Positions 1 to 6,288 of a DNA stretch of 12,946 nucleotides are shown here, in pieces; position 1 is the stretch's first letter; every line of letters begins with the position of its first letter. The position numbers were made by a program, and so were the translations under genes. The stretch spans positions 1-12,946 of the forward strand of contig JBEVLT010000103.1 of the NCBI GenBank assembly GCA_040509055.1. Direction: 5' to 3'. The notes under the pieces are model-generated. The model was not told where the DNA came from. It saw only the letters and a program-made list of their open reading frames with translations, and searched no databases. The DNA is from JAJKIP01 sp040509055. Its GTDB lineage: Bacteria; Bacteroidota; Bacteroidia; Chitinophagales; Chitinophagaceae.

Positions 1-75
1 CAATGGATGGCGGTGCCCGTCATAGTGCTTGTGTATGTTCTCTTATCTTTGCTGTTTAAAAATAAAATCGCATGA
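1..75 (+). CDS. C-terminal end of an unidentified membrane protein (partial)
   Basis: Only the last 24 residues and a TGA stop are in the window. The visible peptide begins QWMAVPVIVLVYVLLSLLF and ends in a short basic tail (KNKIA). This is one hydrophobic transmembrane helix followed by a probable cytoplasmic end. The stop overlaps the start of purS in an ATGA arrangement, so the two genes are probably co-transcribed and translationally coupled. There is too little sequence to assign a family. It could be a polytopic transporter or a small membrane protein. Confidence 0.6.
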   Translation, partial: QWMAVPVIVLVYVLLSLLFKNKIA

Positions 76-317
76 TATTCACCGTTCAGATAAAGGTAAT
101 GCCCCTGAAAGAATTACTGGATCCGCAGGGCAAAGCCGTCATGGGAGGTTTGCAAAACCTGGGGCTTGGCAGCATTGAAGATGTACGGGTAGGCAAGCAC
201 ATTACCCTGCAGGTCGATGCCAGCTCAGCTGACAATGCCCGGCAGTTGGCAGAAGAGGCTAGCAAAAAATTGCTGGCCAACCCTGTGATGGAGTATTTTG
301 AGATCAGTGTCAATTAG
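72..317 (+). CDS. purS: Phosphoribosylformylglycinamidine synthase subunit PurS
   Basis: This 81-residue protein is the small subunit of the three-part FGAM synthase (PurS-PurQ-PurL), which makes formylglycinamidine ribonucleotide in cytosolic purine synthesis. PurS bridges the glutaminase PurQ and the synthetase PurL and helps ammonia channelling. The family signature is clear: LDPQGKAV near residue 17, then the VRVGK motif at about residues 38-42, and a C-terminal LLANPVMEYF stretch. Length matches the usual 80-85 residues. The ATG at 72 overlaps the TGA of the preceding membrane protein gene. purQ and purL are not in this window. A 10-bp inverted repeat lies just after the stop, before rsmI. 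Confidence 0.93.
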   Translation: MIFTVQIKVMPLKELLDPQGKAVMGGLQNLGLGSIEDVRVGKHITLQVDASSADNARQLAEEASKKLLANPVMEYFEISVN

Positions 318-327
318 ATTTATACGC

Positions 328-371
328 GGCAGGAAGCACCGCCACTGACCAGGGAATCCGGGCTTCCTGCC
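328..371. repeat. 10-bp perfect inverted repeat between purS and rsmI
   Basis: GGCAGGAAGC at 328-337 is exactly complementary to GCTTCCTGCC at 362-371, with a 24-nt loop between. The right arm is followed by TTATGCTCC, not a T-run, so it does not look like a standard intrinsic terminator. It ends 13 nt before the rsmI ATG. In an RNA it would place a strong stem directly upstream of the start codon, which could affect translation or 3' processing of the purS message. The role is unknown. Confidence 0.55.
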
Positions 372-384
372 TTATGCTCCTGCT

Positions 385-1053
385 ATGCTCTATCTTGTAC
401 CTACTCCTGTCGGCAACCTGAAAGATATTACCCTGCGTGCACTGGAAGTGCTCAACGCGGCCGACCTGGTGCTGGCCGAGGATACGCGCACGACATCGCA
501 TTTGCTCAATCATTACCAGATCACCAAACCCATCTCGCCCTATCACCAGCACAACGAGCATAAGATACTGCAGCACCTGGTAGACCAGTTGCAGGCAGGC
601 AAGACGATGGCCGTGGTAACCGATGCCGGCACACCCGGTATTTCCGACCCTGCTTTCCTGCTTGTAAGGGCATGTGTCAAGGCGGGTGTAAAAGTGGAAT
701 GCCTGCCCGGCGCTACGGCCTTTGTGCCGGCGCTGATCAACAGTGGTATCCCTGCCAGCCGGTTTGCCTTCGAAGGTTTCCTGCCCGTAAAAAAGGGAAG
801 GCAAACACTGCTCAAACAACTGGCCGGTGAGGAGCGCACCCTTATCTTCTACGAATCGCCGGTGCGCCTGGTAAAAACGCTGGAGGACCTGATCGTGTTT
901 TTCGGTGCAGAACGGTCCTGCTGCGTCAGCCGGGAATTAACAAAAATGTTTGAAGAAAATAAACGAGGTTCGCTGGAAGAAGTATGTGCGTATTACAGGG
1001 AAAAGGCGCCCAAAGGCGAGATCGTACTGATCGTTGCCGGCAAAGAAAAATAG
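385..1053 (+). CDS. rsmI: 16S rRNA (cytidine(1402)-2'-O)-methyltransferase RsmI
   Basis: This 222-residue SAM-dependent tetrapyrrole-methylase-fold enzyme 2'-O-methylates C1402 of 16S rRNA in the decoding centre. Visible motifs in order are LVPTPVGNLKDITLRAL (residues 4-20), LAEDTRT (30-36), TDAGTPGISDP (79-89), LPGATA (107-112), EGFLP (130-134), FYESPVRL (155-162) and SRELTK (182-187). The chain ends soon after the last core strand (GEIVLIVAG). It therefore lacks the C-terminal extension of the longer E. coli protein (about 286 residues), a short form I believe is usual in Bacteroidota. The ATG at 385 starts directly at the conserved MLYLVPTP sequence. An out-of-frame ATG at 374 is not used. 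The PepSY-like gene follows on the same strand. Confidence 0.94.
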   Translation: MLYLVPTPVGNLKDITLRALEVLNAADLVLAEDTRTTSHLLNHYQITKPISPYHQHNEHKILQHLVDQLQAGKTMAVVTDAGTPGISDPAFLLVRACVKAGVKVECLPGATAFVPALINSGIPASRFAFEGFLPVKKGRQTLLKQLAGEERTLIFYESPVRLVKTLEDLIVFFGAERSCCVSRELTKMFEENKRGSLEEVCAYYREKAPKGEIVLIVAGKEK

Positions 1054-1102
1054 GAAGGCCTTGAAACTGGTATTAATTTTAACCCATAAAGCAAACAATC
1101 GT

Positions 1103-1546
1103 ATGAAAAAGAAATATGGCTTCGTCGCTGTACTGTTGCTGATGGCAGTGGCTTCGTTTGCGCAGATCAGAAAAGTGCCGGCTGTGGTAAAACAAAGCTT
1201 TGCCAGGCAGTATCCAAAAGCAGAGAATGTAAAATACAACGATGACCTGGTAAACGTGAATGTATCGTTTCTTCTCGACGGTGAAAAGATGAATGCCGAA
1301 TACACCAACAAGGGCATCTGGAAGCATACGGAGAAGAAATGGAGCTTCGAGCAGTTGCCGGATTCTGTGAAAGAAGGATTTCACAAGAGCCGCTTTGCCG
1401 ACCGGGATGTAAAGGAAGTGGTAGTGATCTACCTGCCGGCCGATGTGACCCAGTACCGGATCAAGGCGGAAAAAAGCTCGCTGGAGAAAAAGTACCTGTT
1501 CTTCAGTCCCGAAGGCCGCCTGCTCAGGGAAAGCATTACCATCTGA
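1103..1546 (+). CDS. Exported PepSY-like (BLIP-like) small protein
   Basis: This is a 147-residue protein with a clear signal peptide: KKK at residues 2-4, a hydrophobic core VAVLLLMAVASFA, and probable cleavage after A20. The mature part resembles the PepSY-like / putative beta-lactamase-inhibitor-like family common in Bacteroidota. VPAVVKQSFARQYPKAENVKY begins one alpha-beta unit, and LPDSVKEGFHKSRF begins a second, each followed by beta strands (VNVSFLLDGEKMNAEY; VTQYRIKAEKSS). The role is unknown, and the family is generally periplasmic. The ATG at 1103 was chosen over an in-frame upstream ATG at 1034 because that one overlaps rsmI and would bury the signal peptide. The gene starts 49 nt after rsmI and no convincing promoter was seen. 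Confidence 0.8.
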   Translation: MKKKYGFVAVLLLMAVASFAQIRKVPAVVKQSFARQYPKAENVKYNDDLVNVNVSFLLDGEKMNAEYTNKGIWKHTEKKWSFEQLPDSVKEGFHKSRFADRDVKEVVVIYLPADVTQYRIKAEKSSLEKKYLFFSPEGRLLRESITI

Positions 1547-1654
1547 GCTCTTTCGTTTTCATCTGTAAATCATTTGCGCCCGCATTACCGGATGATTTTT
1601 GACGGTTATCCGGCCCGGCGCTTTTATTGTTAGCATATAAAATATCATTGGTCA

Positions 1655-3484
1655 ATGAAACGGTTTAGTAGTCTTGTTGCGTTCCAGCTGTTGTTGCTGC
1701 AGGTATTTGCCCAGCCTGACCGCTGGCAGCAAAAAGTAAAGTACGTGATGGACATCGATATGAACGTGGAAACGAATCGTTTTACCGGTACGCAGCAACT
1801 CGAATACTGGAACAATTCGCCGGATACGCTGACCCGGGTATTTTACCATCTCTATTTCAATGCCTTTCAGCCTGGCAGCATGATGGATAACAAAAGCCGC
1901 CGGCAGGGCACCATACAGATCGGCCGGGGCGTGGACTGGGATTCGCGTGTCAGAGACCGGATCCAGAACCTGACTCCCGAAGAGATCGGGTACCAGAAAA
2001 TACGTTCGCTGAAAATGAACGGCCGCCCGCAGCAGTACCAGGTACTGGAAACCATCCTGGAAGTGCGGCTGGACAAACCGATCCTGCCCAAAACAAAAGT
2101 GGTGTTTGACATGGAGTTCGAGGCGCAGGTGCCCCTGCAGGTCAGGCGCAGCGGCCGCGACAATCCCAATACCAAAGTGCGCTATTCCATGAGCCAGTGG
2201 TACCCCAAGCTGTGCGAGTACGATTACGAAGGATGGCATCCCACGCCGTATGTAGGACGTGAATTTTACGGCGTATGGGGCGATTTCGATGTCAATATCA
2301 CGATCGATAAAAATTATATCCTGGGCGGCAGCGGCTACCTGCAGAATGCCAGCCAGGTAGGGTATGGTTATGAAACGCCCGGCACGAAAGTGACGCGGCC
2401 GGCCGGCAATAAGCTGACCTGGAAATTTACAGCCCCGAATGTGCACGACTTTATGTGGGCCGCCGATCCCGGCTACATCCACCTGACCCGGAAGCTGCGC
2501 GACGACCTGACCGTGCATGTATTGTACAAGCCGACCACTGCTGCGGCCAGCGATTGGGAAGGCCTGCTTACCATGGCGGAGCGGGCATTGCCATATATCG
2601 AGTCCACTTTTGGCGCCTACCCCTACAAGCAATTTTCCTTTATACTCGGCGGCGATGGCGGCATGGAATACCCGATGGCCACGCTGCTGTACGGCCCCGG
2701 TGCAGCGCTGCACGAGTGGATGCACAGCTGGTACTATGGCATCCTGGGTACCAACGAATCATTGTACCCCTGGATGGACGAAGGGTTTACACAATATGCC
2801 GAAGAGCGGGTATTTGCTTTCCTGAATAATAATCCGGGATTTGCGCAGGCTGATAACTATGCTTCTTATTTCCAGCTGGTCAGGAGCAATAAAGAAGAGC
2901 CGCTGACCACGCATGCGGACCATTACAATACCAATTTTGCCTATAGCGTGGCCTCGTATTCCAAAGGCGCTGTGTTCATGGAGCAACTGGGGTATATCAC
3001 CGGCGCCTCCGTCAGGGACAGGATATTGCTGGAGTACTACCGGCAATGGAAGTTTAAGCATCCGAACGTGAGCGATTTCATCCGCGTGGCGGAGAAAGTG
3101 AGCGATATGAAGCTGGACTGGTACAAAGAGTACTGGGTCAACTCCATCAAAACGATCGATTATGCATTCGACAGCCTGTGGGAAGAGAGCGGCAAAACAA
3201 AGATCCGCCTGAAGCGGAACGGCCTGATGCCAATGCCGGTCGACCTGAAGCTGACCTTCAGGGACAGCACGGCTGAGATGCACTACATACCCCTGGACCT
3301 GCAATACGGTGAAAAACCGGCGGAGGACAACCTGCCGCGCAAGGTATACCCGGCCTGGAAATGGACCAGTGAAACCTATATTATCGAGACCAGCAGGCGG
3401 CTGCGGGATATTTACGTAGCGGAGATAGATCCCAGCCAGCGCATGGCCGATACCGACCGGCAAAACAACCGTATGCGGCTATAA
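1655..3484 (+). CDS. Exported M1-family zinc metallopeptidase (aminopeptidase N-like)
   Basis: This 609-residue protein has an N-terminal signal sequence ending about LQVFA-QP (cleavage near residue 20), so it should act in the periplasm or outside the cell. The N-terminal beta domain (YVMDIDMNVETNRFTGTQQLEYWNN region) leads into the gluzincin catalytic domain. The substrate-anchoring motif is GGMEYP (335-340). The zinc site HEWMH (353-357) is followed exactly 18 residues later by E376 in WMDEGFT, giving HExxH-X18-E. H353, H357 and E376 would bind zinc and E354 would be the general base. Only 12 residues separate GGMEYP from HEWMH, fewer than in E. coli PepN or LTA4 hydrolase. The likely role is peptide breakdown for nutrition, with unknown specificity. 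A strong terminator follows the stop. Confidence 0.9.
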   Translation: MKRFSSLVAFQLLLLQVFAQPDRWQQKVKYVMDIDMNVETNRFTGTQQLEYWNNSPDTLTRVFYHLYFNAFQPGSMMDNKSRRQGTIQIGRGVDWDSRVRDRIQNLTPEEIGYQKIRSLKMNGRPQQYQVLETILEVRLDKPILPKTKVVFDMEFEAQVPLQVRRSGRDNPNTKVRYSMSQWYPKLCEYDYEGWHPTPYVGREFYGVWGDFDVNITIDKNYILGGSGYLQNASQVGYGYETPGTKVTRPAGNKLTWKFTAPNVHDFMWAADPGYIHLTRKLRDDLTVHVLYKPTTAAASDWEGLLTMAERALPYIESTFGAYPYKQFSFILGGDGGMEYPMATLLYGPGAALHEWMHSWYYGILGTNESLYPWMDEGFTQYAEERVFAFLNNNPGFAQADNYASYFQLVRSNKEEPLTTHADHYNTNFAYSVASYSKGAVFMEQLGYITGASVRDRILLEYYRQWKFKHPNVSDFIRVAEKVSDMKLDWYKEYWVNSIKTIDYAFDSLWEESGKTKIRLKRNGLMPMPVDLKLTFRDSTAEMHYIPLDLQYGEKPAEDNLPRKVYPAWKWTSETYIIETSRRLRDIYVAEIDPSQRMADTDRQNNRMRL

Positions 3485-3501
3485 CAACGTTCTGACTATA
3501 A

Positions 3502-3620
3502 CATGAAAAAACCATCTTTTTACAGATGGTTTTTTATTTTCCTTTTCAGGAATCCCCCAAATCACCGAATTACAAGAAAAAGGTCAGGTTAATGATTTTA
3601 ATCAGGCTATTAACTAAACC
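3502..3620 (-). ncRNA. Predicted small RNA in the 3' region of the response regulator gene
   Basis: A - strand transcript is predicted from a strong promoter (3625-3655) to the bidirectional terminator, about 115 nt. The expected start, 5 nt after the -7 box, falls at 3620, which is the first base of a stem. In that stem, 3620-3609 pairs with 3593-3582: GGTT/GACC plus GTTAAT/ATTAAC around a 2x2 internal loop. A second stem, TTCCT-GAAA-AGGAA (3552-3539), has a GNRA-type loop, and the terminator forms the third. No ATG-started reading frame is present. It lies on the same strand as the response regulator gene, so it could also be the 3' UTR of that message. No known RNA family was recognised. 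The prediction rests on promoter, structure and terminator only. Confidence 0.5.
3506..3535. terminator. Bidirectional intrinsic terminator
   Basis: A 12-bp stem (3506-3517 with 3524-3535) has the core CCATCT/AGATGG and A/T outer pairs around a 6-nt loop TTTTAC. On the + strand it is followed by TTTTTTATTTT and would end the M1 peptidase message 22 nt after its stop. On the - strand the arms give a matching T-run, so the same hairpin would end the response regulator message and the predicted small RNA. Confidence 0.85.
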
Positions 3621-3624
3621 GGTA

Positions 3625-3655
3625 CAAAGCTACCGGCTGGTTGGATCGAAGGCAA
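3625..3655 (-). promoter_or_regulatory. Promoter of the predicted small RNA (TTG-N20-TAGCTTTG)
   Basis: On the - strand, TTG (3655-3653) is followed by exactly 20 bp and then TAGCTTTG (3632-3625), a perfect match to the Bacteroidota TAnnTTTG -7 box. It points away from the response regulator gene toward the terminator at 3506-3535. The palindrome 3656-3671 touches its -33 element. Confidence 0.65.
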
Positions 3656-3671
3656 TACCACGTTAGTGGTA
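3656..3671. promoter_or_regulatory. Operator-like palindrome, copy B
   Basis: Read on the - strand this is TACCACT-AA-CGTGGTA, two 7-base half-sites around a 2-bp centre. It abuts the -33 TTG of the small RNA promoter. The same half-sites at the same distance from TTG occur before the response regulator gene (4350-4365). The 7-2-7 layout and the TACC...GGTA ends resemble NarL-type sites. The likely ligand is the response regulator encoded between the two copies. Confidence 0.6.
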
Positions 3672-3680
3672 TTTTGGGCA

Positions 3681-4313
3681 TTACCGCCCGAAATACTTGT
3701 TTACCGCTTCCACACGGTTGGTCACGTGCAGCTTCTCGTAGATATGGTATACATGCTTGCGCACCGTTTCGGCACTGATAAATAATGCAGCTGCGATCTC
3801 CTTGTACATCAGGCCCTTTGCCAGTTGCTCCAGTATTTCTTTTTCACGGTTGGAAAGCTCTTCCAGGTCGCTGGTGCCGGAAGGACGGCCCTGGAAAGCG
3901 GCCACTACTTTGCGGGCGATCTGGCTGCTCATGGGCGCCCCGCCTTCATACAGCTCGCGGATGGCTTCTACCAGCCGGGAAGGCGGTGTTTTTTTTAAGA
4001 TATACCCGCTGGCGCCGGCGCTGAGCGCTTCGAATATCTTTTCGTCCTCTTCGTATACCGTACACATCATGAAGTTGGTGGCAGGTACCCTGCGTTTCAG
4101 CGCCTTTACACAGTCGATACCGCTTTCCTGGCTGCTGAGGTTGATGTCCATCAGCACCACATCGGGTTTCAGCAGGGGGATCTGGCGGATGGCTTCGTCC
4201 GCGGTGCCAATGGTGCCTATGCATATACACTCTTCCGACATGTTGACGATCTCTTCCAGCGCCTGGCGCAAATCGCTGTTGTCGTCAACAATACAAACGG
4301 AAATCTCCTTCAT
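3681..4313 (-). CDS. NarL/FixJ-family response regulator (orphan, RR1)
   Basis: A 210-residue protein with an N-terminal receiver domain and a C-terminal LuxR-type helix-turn-helix. Receiver residues visible are the acidic pair D10-D11, the phospho-acceptor D56 (VVLMDINL), T85 and K107 (GYILKK). The DNA-binding domain spans about 150-205 (LSNREKEILEQLAKGLMYKEIAAAL...SAETVRKHVYHIYEKL). It should be a phosphorylation-controlled transcription factor. No histidine kinase is adjacent; the upstream neighbour is rsmG, so the partner is unknown. Its own promoter carries a palindrome (4350-4365) placed where an activator would sit, and a second identical-half-site palindrome lies 10 bp past its stop, suggesting autoregulation and control of a small RNA. 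The ATG at 4313 lies 5 nt after the -7 box, so the message would be nearly leaderless. Confidence 0.92.
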   Translation of the reverse strand: MKEISVCIVDDNSDLRQALEEIVNMSEECICIGTIGTADEAIRQIPLLKPDVVLMDINLSSQESGIDCVKALKRRVPATNFMMCTVYEEDEKIFEALSAGASGYILKKTPPSRLVEAIRELYEGGAPMSSQIARKVVAAFQGRPSGTSDLEELSNREKEILEQLAKGLMYKEIAAALFISAETVRKHVYHIYEKLHVTNRVEAVNKYFGR

Positions 4314-4318
4314 ACGGG

Positions 4319-4349
4319 CAAAGTTGAGGGGTTACCGGCCATGGGCCAA
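4319..4349 (-). promoter_or_regulatory. Promoter of the response regulator gene (TTG-N20-CAACTTTG)
   Basis: On the - strand, TTG (4349-4347) is followed by exactly 20 bp and then CAACTTTG (4326-4319), one mismatch from TAnnTTTG. The box ends 5 nt before the ATG at 4313, so the transcript would have almost no leader. The palindrome 4350-4365 touches the -33 TTG, placing its centre around -43. Confidence 0.58.
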
Positions 4350-4365
4350 TACCACGAAAGTGGTA
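4350..4365. promoter_or_regulatory. Operator-like palindrome, copy A
   Basis: Read on the - strand this is TACCACT-TT-CGTGGTA. It is identical to copy B (3656-3671) except for the central TT versus AA, and joined to TTG in the same way. It lies in the 62-bp gap between rsmG and the response regulator gene. A centre near -43 is typical of activator sites that contact RNA polymerase at the -35 region, so positive autoregulation is the simplest reading. Repression is also possible. Confidence 0.6.
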
Positions 4366-4375
4366 GTTTTTAGCT

Positions 4376-5035
4376 TCAGATGGGTACGTACAGGATAAAT
4401 TTATCTTCAAACGACTTTTCCGGGAAGAGCTCGCTTATTTTCATCATTCTCGGGCGGGTGCCGCTTTCGGCTATCTCGGCGGCCAGTTCGCCCCCTTTCA
4501 GGCAGATCAGCCCGGGTTTATGGTCAGGGCTGAGGCCGGTTGCCGCACCCTGGCCGGCAGCAGGAGGCGACTGGTTTTTCAGCAGCGGCCGGCTCCATCG
4601 CCAGAGGTCTTTCAGCGGTGCCACAGCCCGTGATACAACGAAATCGAATTTCCTGTTGCGAATATCTTCGATGCGGGAATGCTGCGTGGTTACATTGGTC
4701 AGGCCAAGGGTTTCGGCTACGGCATCTACCACCTTTAGTTTTTTGGCAATGCTGTCTACGAGGTGAAAAGTAGTGTCCGGGAAGAAGATGGCCAGCGGGA
4801 TACCCGGGAATCCCCCGCCGGTGCCCAGGTCCACAATAGAGGCGCCCGCGGGGAAATCAAAAACAGCAGCGATGCTGAGAGAGTGCAGCACATGTTTTTC
4901 GTACAGGCTGTCGATATCCTTGCGCGAGATCACGTTGATCTTTTCATTCCATTCCCGGTATGCCGGCTCCAGGGCGCTAAACTGTTCCCGTTGCCGCGGG
5001 GTGAAATCAGAAAAATATTTTTCAAGTATTTGCAT
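4376..5035 (-). CDS. rsmG: 16S rRNA (guanine(527)-N(7))-methyltransferase RsmG
   Basis: A 219-residue Rossmann-fold methyltransferase that makes m7G527 in the 530 loop of 16S rRNA; loss in other bacteria gives low-level streptomycin resistance. Motifs seen are WNEKINVISRKD (29-40), KHVLHSL (47-53), the SAM loop VDLGTGGGFPGIPLA (68-82), acidic D94 of the ribose-binding strand (HLVDS), and VVSRAVAPL (133-141). Residues about 154-174 form a Pro/Gly/Ala-rich insertion before the conserved LICLKGGE strand. This is longer than the loop I expect in relatives. The gene starts 27 nt after the glycosyltransferase stop and is probably in one operon with it. The response regulator gene downstream has its own promoter. 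Confidence 0.94.
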   Translation of the reverse strand: MQILEKYFSDFTPRQREQFSALEPAYREWNEKINVISRKDIDSLYEKHVLHSLSIAAVFDFPAGASIVDLGTGGGFPGIPLAIFFPDTTFHLVDSIAKKLKVVDAVAETLGLTNVTTQHSRIEDIRNRKFDFVVSRAVAPLKDLWRWSRPLLKNQSPPAAGQGAATGLSPDHKPGLICLKGGELAAEIAESGTRPRMMKISELFPEKSFEDKFILYVPI

Positions 5036-5062
5036 AGTTACAACCGGGGCCGGGCGTGCAGG

Positions 5063-6181
5063 TCAGCTCCATTTGCGCGCCGGCTTTTTCCACAGGGCCG
5101 GTGCAAAGATCAGGTAATAAAAAAACATCCAGATATCCAGCAGCAGGAACCAGGGCCACAGATCGCCTTCTCCCATCTTCTTCATGGCCCGGTAATAAAC
5201 GAAGGCCTGCACCAGCAGTTTTGTGCCGAATGCGATGAGCGGCAGCTGCCAGCCGTATACAATGATCCCGGCCGCGAAGAGGGGGTAAAAAAAGAACTGC
5301 GTGGTGAAATAAAGGCCCAGCAAAAACTTGTGTTTGGGTTTGTAATACCTGCCGGTGGTATAATGCCTTGTTTTCTGCCTGATCCATCCTTTCCAGGTGT
5401 TTTTGGGTACCGACCAGGTCACCGCTCCGGGGTCAAGGATGATGGCAGTGTTGTGAGCGGTAGCCACTTTGTTGATAAAGAGGTCGTCATCCCCGCCGGG
5501 TATATGGTTGATGGAAGAAAACCCTTTGTTGCGAAGGAACAGGTCTTTTTTGTAAGACAGGTTGCGCCCCACGCCCATATACGGGTGCCCGGCCAGTGCG
5601 TAAGACAGGTATTGGACTGCCGAATGAAAGGTTTCGAACCGGATTATTTTATTCAGCAGGCCCGGGGCCTTGTGATAGGCACCGTAGCCCAGCACGATGT
5701 CGGTCTGCTCTCCATAGGCATCCTGCATCTTTTCGATCCAGTTTTCGCTGGCGGGCACACAGTCTGCATCCGTCAGCAGCAGTACTTCGTGCTTCGCTTC
5801 GCGGATACCGATGGACAGGGGGTACTTTTTGCCGGCGATCAGCTTGGCTTCCTGTGTCAGTTCTACCACGTTCAGCGATCTGAATGTCTTTTTCAGCTCC
5901 TGCAGGATGTACTTCGAATCGTCCACGGAATTGTCATTGACCACCACTACTTCGAAGGTGCTGCGGTACTGCTGCACCAGCACGCCAGGCAGGTTGCGCG
6001 CCAGGTTCTCGTCTTCATCCCGCGCACAGATGATCACCGATACCGGGTGCTGTTGCGAGTGCTTTTTTTCCCGGGGTTTGTAAAAGGCAATGCGGCTGAA
6101 GAAAAAGGCATAGTAGAATACCTGGATGGTAGCCGCTGCCGCAAACAAATAAAAAATGATCTCTCTCCAGTCAATCAGCAT
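5063..6181 (-). CDS. Membrane-anchored family 2 glycosyltransferase
   Basis: A 372-residue GT-A fold glycosyltransferase with an N-terminal transmembrane helix (about 8-28) and two or more helices at the C-terminal end (about 285-320 and 340-362). The catalytic part shows the start of the fold PVSVIICARDEDENL (46-60), VVVVNDNSVDDS (78-89), the metal-binding D138-A-D140 (LLLTDADC), a GGDDD motif (229-233) that fits the usual acidic catalytic position, and an RQKTRHY segment resembling the (Q/R)xxRW motif of processive enzymes. It probably adds a sugar to a lipid or polysaccharide at the inner membrane; the substrate is unknown. The start at 6181 is preferred over an upstream ATG at 6217 because a TTG-N20-TACCTTCG promoter lies between them. 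rsmG follows. Confidence 0.88.
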   Translation of the reverse strand: MLIDWREIIFYLFAAAATIQVFYYAFFFSRIAFYKPREKKHSQQHPVSVIICARDEDENLARNLPGVLVQQYRSTFEVVVVNDNSVDDSKYILQELKKTFRSLNVVELTQEAKLIAGKKYPLSIGIREAKHEVLLLTDADCVPASENWIEKMQDAYGEQTDIVLGYGAYHKAPGLLNKIIRFETFHSAVQYLSYALAGHPYMGVGRNLSYKKDLFLRNKGFSSINHIPGGDDDLFINKVATAHNTAIILDPGAVTWSVPKNTWKGWIRQKTRHYTTGRYYKPKHKFLLGLYFTTQFFFYPLFAAGIIVYGWQLPLIAFGTKLLVQAFVYYRAMKKMGEGDLWPWFLLLDIWMFFYYLIFAPALWKKPARKWS

Positions 6182-6186
6182 AGCGG

Positions 6187-6217
6187 CGAAGGTAATGAGA
6201 CATTGCGCAAACCACAA
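6187..6217 (-). promoter_or_regulatory. Promoter of the glycosyltransferase-rsmG operon
   Basis: On the - strand, TTG (6217-6215) is followed by exactly 20 bp and TACCTTCG (6194-6187), one mismatch from TAnnTTTG. The box ends 5 nt before the ATG at 6181, so transcription would begin at or next to the start codon. Confidence 0.5.
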
Positions 6218-6274
6218 CAGCCAATTTCAGAACCGCTGGGGCGGCCGCTACCGGGCTCCGTTAGCAATTGTTAT

Positions 6275-6282
6275 TATCTTGC
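6275..6282 (+). promoter_or_regulatory. Candidate -7 box of tgt
   Basis: TATCTTGC lies 6 nt before the tgt ATG at 6289, at the same distance as the boxes before the glycosyltransferase and response regulator genes. It is an imperfect match and I found no TTG about 20 bp upstream, so support is limited to position. Confidence 0.3.
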
Positions 6283-6288
6283 ACCGCT

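Noticed and set aside
1034..1102. N-terminal extension of the PepSY-like protein to an ATG at 1034.
   Set aside because: It overlaps rsmI and would move the signal peptide 23 residues inside the protein.
1627..1650. TTG and TATCATTG just before the M1 peptidase ATG as a promoter.
   Set aside because: The spacer is only 13 bp and the -7 box is imperfect; no better promoter was found in this gap.
1652..2725. A long - strand open frame opposite the M1 peptidase gene (similar ones lie opposite tgt and citrate synthase).
   Set aside because: The + strand genes carry intact catalytic motifs; the antisense translations show no recognisable protein features.
3500..3570. A short GTG-started frame within the predicted small RNA.
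   Set aside because: It reads through the terminator stem, has no ribosome binding site and no protein-like pattern.
3656..3671. Reading the palindrome after the response regulator gene as its terminator.
   Set aside because: No T-run follows on the - strand, and the twin copy lies before the gene; both touch a -33 TTG. The operator reading explains more.
5344..5362. ATACC...GGTAT inside the glycosyltransferase gene as a third operator.
   Set aside because: Only five bases per arm match, the 7-2-7 layout is absent, and it lies in coding sequence without a promoter.
5864..5872. TACCACGTT inside the glycosyltransferase gene.
   Set aside because: It is a single half-site with no inverted partner, expected by chance.
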